Origin: Streptomyces griseorubiginosus
GTDB lineage: Bacteria > Actinomycetota > Actinomycetes > Streptomycetales > Streptomycetaceae
Assembly (NCBI RefSeq): GCF_017614965.1
Contig: NZ_WVUG01000055.1
Location: forward strand, 1 to 36,711
Direction: 5' to 3'
DNA: 36,711 nt
The position numbers and the translations under genes are program-made. The notes beneath the pieces were generated by a model that did not search any database, had not been told where the DNA came from, and saw only the letters and a list, made by a program, of their open reading frames with translations. The first letter of the stretch is position 1. Every line of letters begins with the position of its first letter. Positions 33,432 to 36,711 of the stretch are shown in pieces.

Positions 33432-34121
33432 GTGCACAGCCATATCCCCAAGACAGCAGCCGCCGCCGGAGCTCTGGTGGCGATCGCCGCCCTGCTCTCC
33501 ACGGCGGGCCCCGCCTCGGCCGCCGGACCCCGTGACGTCACCGCCGACGTGCGCGGCGACGGGACGCTGGTCCTCACCAGGGGCAGCGACTTCACACTCC
33601 CCCGGTCACGGCAACGGCAGGGGCGGGTGGTGACCTCGCTGAGCGGCAGGGGCACGGTGAAGGGGGCCGTGACCAGCGAGGGCGTCGTGTTGAAGGTGGG
33701 CGGTGCCGTCCGGCTCGCCGGGGACCTGGATATGGCGGCCGCCTGGTCCGCTCCCGCCCGGGAGATCACGGTGCTGGAGAACACGGGGAAGTCGCAGACC
33801 CTCGGCACGTTCGCAGGCCTGAAGGAAGGCGCACGGCTCGAACTCGCCGACACGACGTATCGGATCGGCTACCGGGGCGGCGACGGCAACGACGTCGTCC
33901 TGTCCGCCGTGAGCTCCGCCGGGCATTCGCCCGCGGCGCGCTCGATCAGTCCGTCCGGCCCGTCGGTGGCCTCCGTTCCTCGCACCGCCAACCCCGCGAG
34001 CAGCGGGCTGGGTTGGTGGCCGTACGCGCTGGCGGTCGGGTTGCTCGTCGGGCTCGTGGTGCCCGCGCTGAAGCGGCGCGAGGGCCGGCGGAGAGGCGGA
34101 CGGCACGCGGCGCAGGGGTAG
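33432..34121 (+). CDS. Secreted, C-terminally membrane-anchored protein of unknown function
   Basis: 229 aa from GTG 33432 (HSHIPKTAAAAGALVAIAALLSTAGPASA, a signal peptide). The middle is beta-rich and ends TFAGLKEGARLELADTTYRIGYRGGDGNDVVLSAV, a motif seen at the ends of autotransporter-type beta-helix repeats. A Ser/Pro linker then leads to a TM helix (LGWWPYALAVGLLVGLVVPALKRREGRRRGG) with a basic tail, so the protein is held in the membrane with its body outside. No Shine-Dalgarno precedes the GTG, and the start is uncertain. Position suggests a link to the pectin block but sequence does not show it. Confidence 0.65.
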   Translation: MHSHIPKTAAAAGALVAIAALLSTAGPASAAGPRDVTADVRGDGTLVLTRGSDFTLPRSRQRQGRVVTSLSGRGTVKGAVTSEGVVLKVGGAVRLAGDLDMAAAWSAPAREITVLENTGKSQTLGTFAGLKEGARLELADTTYRIGYRGGDGNDVVLSAVSSAGHSPAARSISPSGPSVASVPRTANPASSGLGWWPYALAVGLLVGLVVPALKRREGRRRGGRHAAQG

Positions 34122-34171
34122 GGGGCGCGGGGCCGCGGGGCGCCGGAGTTCGCCCGCAGGTCGCCGGAGCC

Positions 34172-34222
34172 GCCCGAGCCGTTCGCCGCGGGCCGGGGGG
34201 TCGCCCGAACCGTTCGCCGCGG
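34172..34222. repeat. Two-copy 20-nt direct repeat
   Basis: GCCCGAGCCGTTCGCCGCGG (34172-34191) is repeated at 34203-34222 with one change (GCCCGAACC). The period is 31 nt. It lies between the convergent ends of the anchored protein and permease genes and has no clear function; the copies could form alternative stems. Confidence 0.6.
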
Positions 34223-34263
34223 CTCCTTGCGGTGTGAGACTCACCGTCCGCTCGGAGCCTGCC

Positions 34264-35760
34264 TCAAGGCTGGATCCGGGCCGCTTCCGGGGCCGGGGCC
34301 GGGGCCTCCTCCTTCTGCCGGCCGCGCAGCCACACGTACACCGGGATCCCGGCGAAGAGGAACAGCACGCCCTGGTAGACGGCCGCGTAACCGGCTCCCG
34401 CGATCAGCCAGAAGGAGAAGGCGAAGGAGAGCGCCGCCACCAGGAGATCGCGGACGAGACCCGCAGGGCGGACGCGGGCCCGCGTGCCCCGGGCCAGCCA
34501 GTAGAGCTGGGCGGCGGCCGAGAGGAGATAGGGGACGCAGCCGGTGAACGTGGTGATGAGGACCAGGACCCGGAAGGTGGTGTCGGGACCCGCCGTGTAG
34601 TTCAGGGCGATCAGGATGGTGCCGAGGACCGCCACCGCCCAGACGCCGAAACCGGGGACGCCGCCCTTGCCGACGCGGGCGAACGGTTCCGGGAACAGAC
34701 CGTCGCGCGCGGCGGCGTACGGCATCTGCGCGGCCAGCAGGATCCACCCGTTGAGGCAGCCGGTGATCGAGGCGACGGCGACCAGGGCGATCGCGGTGCC
34801 GCCCCAGGAGCCGCCGGTGATCGCGTTCACGGCGTCGGCGAAGGGCGCCCCGGAGTCGACCAGCTTCTCGTGCGGGACGAGGCCGAAGACGGCGATGGTG
34901 CCGAGGATGTAGACGACGGCGGAGGCCAGGGTGCCCAGGACGCTCGCGCGGCCGACGGTGCGCCCGGGGTCCGTCACCTCGCCCGCGCTGACCGCGGCCG
35001 ACTCGACACCGAGGAAGCTGTAGAGAAGCAGGGCGGCCGCGGCGGCGATCGCGCCCGGCGCACTGTCGTGAGAGGCGTTGAAGGGGCCGAAGTTGTCCGC
35101 GCGCACGAAGAACAGGCCGATGGTGGCCACCAGGAGCAGCGGCACGAACTTCAGGACCGTCGAGACGATCTGCACCGCGCCGACCCAGCGCGTGCCGGCG
35201 AAGTTCGCGGCGGCCGGCAGCCACAGCGCGGCGAGGGCGACGACCGCCTCCAGAACGTGGTTCCCGTGCAGGGGGATCAGGACGTCGACGTATCCGACGA
35301 CCGCGGTGGCGAGGGCCGCGATGCTGACCCAGCACATCGTCCAGTACGACCAGGCCGACAGGAACCCGGCGAAGGGGCCGAAGGCGTCGCGGGGGTAGAC
35401 GTAGAGGCCGCCGGTGACCGGGCTGCGGCGGGCGAGGCTGCCGAAGAGCAGGGCGAGCAGCACCGCGGCGACCGACAGCACGACGAAGGCCACCAGACTG
35501 ACCGTTCCGTACGGGGCGACGGCGGCGGGCAGCGCGAAGATGCCGCCGCCGATGATGTTTCCCATCACCAGCGCGGTGGCCGCGGCCAGGCCGAAACTCC
35601 GTCGGCGCGGGGCGGATGCGGGAGCCGCCTCGGACGGCAGGGACGGCTCCGGCGCGGCGGACGAGGACTTCTCGGACGGCTCGGGCGCGGGGGACGAGGA
35701 CTTCTCGGACGGCTGGGGCGGCTGGGGCGCGTCGGCCTCGGGCGAGCTGGTGGCGGTCAT
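34264..35760 (-). CDS. APC-family amino acid permease
   Basis: 498 aa from ATG 35760. About 12 TM helices begin with the family signature ALVMGNIIGGGIFALPAAVAPYG and continue with SLARRSPVTGGLYVYPRDAFG, FLGVESAAVSAGEVTDPGRTVGRASVLG and LLAAQMPYAAARDGLFPEPFAR. The pattern is nearest the basic amino acid/polyamine antiporter group (AdiC/ArcD-like). The N-terminal 45 residues are a cytoplasmic tail with 11-residue repeats (PSEKSSSPAPE type). It is divergent to a homocysteine S-methyltransferase gene, 134 bp apart. In enterobacteria mmuP and mmuM work together on S-methylmethionine, so that substrate is a fair guess here but not proven. Confidence 0.88.
   Translation of the reverse strand: MTATSSPEADAPQPPQPSEKSSSPAPEPSEKSSSAAPEPSLPSEAAPASAPRRRSFGLAAATALVMGNIIGGGIFALPAAVAPYGTVSLVAFVVLSVAAVLLALLFGSLARRSPVTGGLYVYPRDAFGPFAGFLSAWSYWTMCWVSIAALATAVVGYVDVLIPLHGNHVLEAVVALAALWLPAAANFAGTRWVGAVQIVSTVLKFVPLLLVATIGLFFVRADNFGPFNASHDSAPGAIAAAAALLLYSFLGVESAAVSAGEVTDPGRTVGRASVLGTLASAVVYILGTIAVFGLVPHEKLVDSGAPFADAVNAITGGSWGGTAIALVAVASITGCLNGWILLAAQMPYAAARDGLFPEPFARVGKGGVPGFGVWAVAVLGTILIALNYTAGPDTTFRVLVLITTFTGCVPYLLSAAAQLYWLARGTRARVRPAGLVRDLLVAALSFAFSFWLIAGAGYAAVYQGVLFLFAGIPVYVWLRGRQKEEAPAPAPEAARIQP
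35660..35725. repeat. 33-nt tandem repeat in the permease N-terminus
   Basis: GACGAGGACTTCTCGGACGG occurs at 35660 and again at 35693, a period of 33 nt or 11 codons; a third, worn copy lies at about 35630. It encodes the repeated PSEKSSS..APE tail, and copy number could vary between strains. Confidence 0.75.
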
Positions 35761-35894
35761 GGCTGTTCCAGGGGTGGAGCGGGGACGGGGAGGGCCGTGA
35801 TCGTAACCCGGCATCCCACATGATGGTCATTCTGTTCATTGAGTGGACACAATCGAGTGCGGGTTCCGGCTCCGCCTCGACTACCGTCAAGGGC

Positions 35895-36711
35895 ATGACC
35901 AGCGACACCACCCTCGCCGCGGCCCTCGCCGCCGGCCCCGTCGTGCTCGACGGCGGCATGTCCAACCAGCTCGAGTCCGCCGGGCACGACCTGAGCGACG
36001 AGCTGTGGTCGGCCCGGCTGCTCGCGGAGCGGCCCGAGGCCATCACCGAGGCGCATCTCGCCTACTTCGAGGCCGGCGCGGACGTGGCCATCACCTCCAG
36101 CTACCAGGCCACCTTCGAGGGCTTCGCCAAGCGCGGCGTCGACCGGCGACGAGCGGCCGAACTCATCGCGCTGAGCGTGGAGTTGGCGCGCGAGGCGGCC
36201 CGGCGGGCACAGGCGAAGGGGGTGACGCGGCCGCTGTGGGTCGCCGCTTCGGTGGGACCGTACGGGGCGATGCTGGCGGACGGTTCCGAGTACCGGGGGC
36301 GGTACGGGCTGAGCGTGGCCGAGCTGGAGGCCTTCCACCGGCCCCGGCTGGAGGTGCTCGCCGGGGCCCGCCCCGATGTGCTCGCGCTGGAAACGGTTCC
36401 GGACGCCGACGAGGCGCGGGCGCTGGTACGGGCGGTACGGGGGCTGGAGGTGCCGGCCTGGCTGTCGTACACCGTGGACGGCGACCGGACCCGCGCCGGG
36501 CAGCCGTTGGAGGAGGCGTTCGCCCTGGCGGCCGAGGCGGAGGAGATCGTCGCGGTGGGGGTGAACTGCTGCGCGCCCGGCGACGTCGACGGCGCGGTCG
36601 AGATCGCCGCCCGGGTCACCGGCAAGCCCGTCGTCGTCTATCCCAACAGCGGGGAGGCGTGGGACGCCGGGGCCCGGTCGTGGAAGGGGCGGTCGTCCTT
36701 CGCACCGGAGC
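35895..36711 (+). CDS. mmuM: Homocysteine S-methyltransferase (MmuM-type; 3' end outside window)
   Basis: 272 residues are visible from ATG 35895. It transfers a methyl group from S-methylmethionine (or similar) to homocysteine, giving methionine. The barrel starts GPVVLDGGMSNQLESAGHDLSDELWSARLL. The pattern then has EAHLAYFEAGADVAITSSYQATFEGF and WVAASVGPYGAMLADGSEYRG. The first zinc-ligand block is VAVGVNCCAPGDV (Cys); the later CC pair lies beyond the window. The double cysteine in NCCAP is typical of MmuM, where E. coli has GINC. GTCAAGGGC upstream gives a weak ribosome site. It is divergent to the APC permease. Confidence 0.92.
   Translation, partial: MTSDTTLAAALAAGPVVLDGGMSNQLESAGHDLSDELWSARLLAERPEAITEAHLAYFEAGADVAITSSYQATFEGFAKRGVDRRRAAELIALSVELAREAARRAQAKGVTRPLWVAASVGPYGAMLADGSEYRGRYGLSVAELEAFHRPRLEVLAGARPDVLALETVPDADEARALVRAVRGLEVPAWLSYTVDGDRTRAGQPLEEAFALAAEAEEIVAVGVNCCAPGDVDGAVEIAARVTGKPVVVYPNSGEAWDAGARSWKGRSSFAPE

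Overview
The window is very GC-rich, with strong third-position G/C bias, GTG and TTG starts, TAG-type -10 boxes and Tat-exported carbohydrate enzymes. This fits an actinomycete, almost certainly a Streptomyces chromosome. The alditol oxidase closely resembles the characterised Streptomyces coelicolor AldO as I remember it. The window opens inside an ada-alkA gene and ends inside a homocysteine S-methyltransferase gene.

Layout. (1) 1-2.7 kb: DNA alkylation repair (Ada-AlkA fusion) and an RsgA-type ribosome-assembly GTPase preceded by a possible 23-codon leader ORF. (2) 2.7-11.8 kb: an accessory patch full of broken genes. It holds a deleted DUF234-type ATPase, two small membrane proteins of like architecture (one frameshifted at a T7 run), an SMI1/KNR4 protein, an IS5-type remnant, an orphan type I-E CRISPR fossil whose two halves point away from each other, a truncated DNRLRE secreted protein, an intact PIN/RHH toxin-antitoxin pair with its operator, a divergent LysR/methyltransferase pair, and a Fic/Doc toxin-antitoxin locus killed by an IS1182-type insertion and an amber codon. 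(3) 11.8-18.1 kb, all on the minus strand: a membrane protein joining sigma-like and zinc-finger regions to a cellulose-binding domain, an ECF sigma factor with a coupled membrane protein, a radical SAM protein with unusual cysteine spacing, a PNPOx-like flavoprotein and a D-2-hydroxyacid dehydrogenase. (4) 18.16-19.94 kb: an intact IS1634-type element flanked by CTAG duplications, sitting in the divergent promoter region between the dehydrogenase and aldO. (5) 20.0-25.2 kb, plus strand: aldO, then a coupled operon of an MFS transporter and a three-gene ABC-2 exporter. (6) 25.3-34.1 kb: an alpha/beta hydrolase, then a pectin (rhamnogalacturonan I) utilisation block. (7) 34.2-36.7 kb: a divergent APC amino-acid permease and mmuM-type methyltransferase.

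How genes work together. The rhamnogalacturonan block has a secreted PL4 lyase for the backbone, a CE12-type acetylesterase, two secreted GH43 enzymes for galactan/arabinan side chains and a DUF2264 protein. Two intergenic regions of this block share the ten bases AAGCGCTTTC, which suggests a common LacI-type operator. The permease/methyltransferase pair may form an S-methylmethionine salvage unit. The most unusual structure is the CRISPR fossil: an exact 29/32-nt register runs out in both directions from a perfect 32-bp palindromic hybrid repeat, and no leader or cas gene is present.
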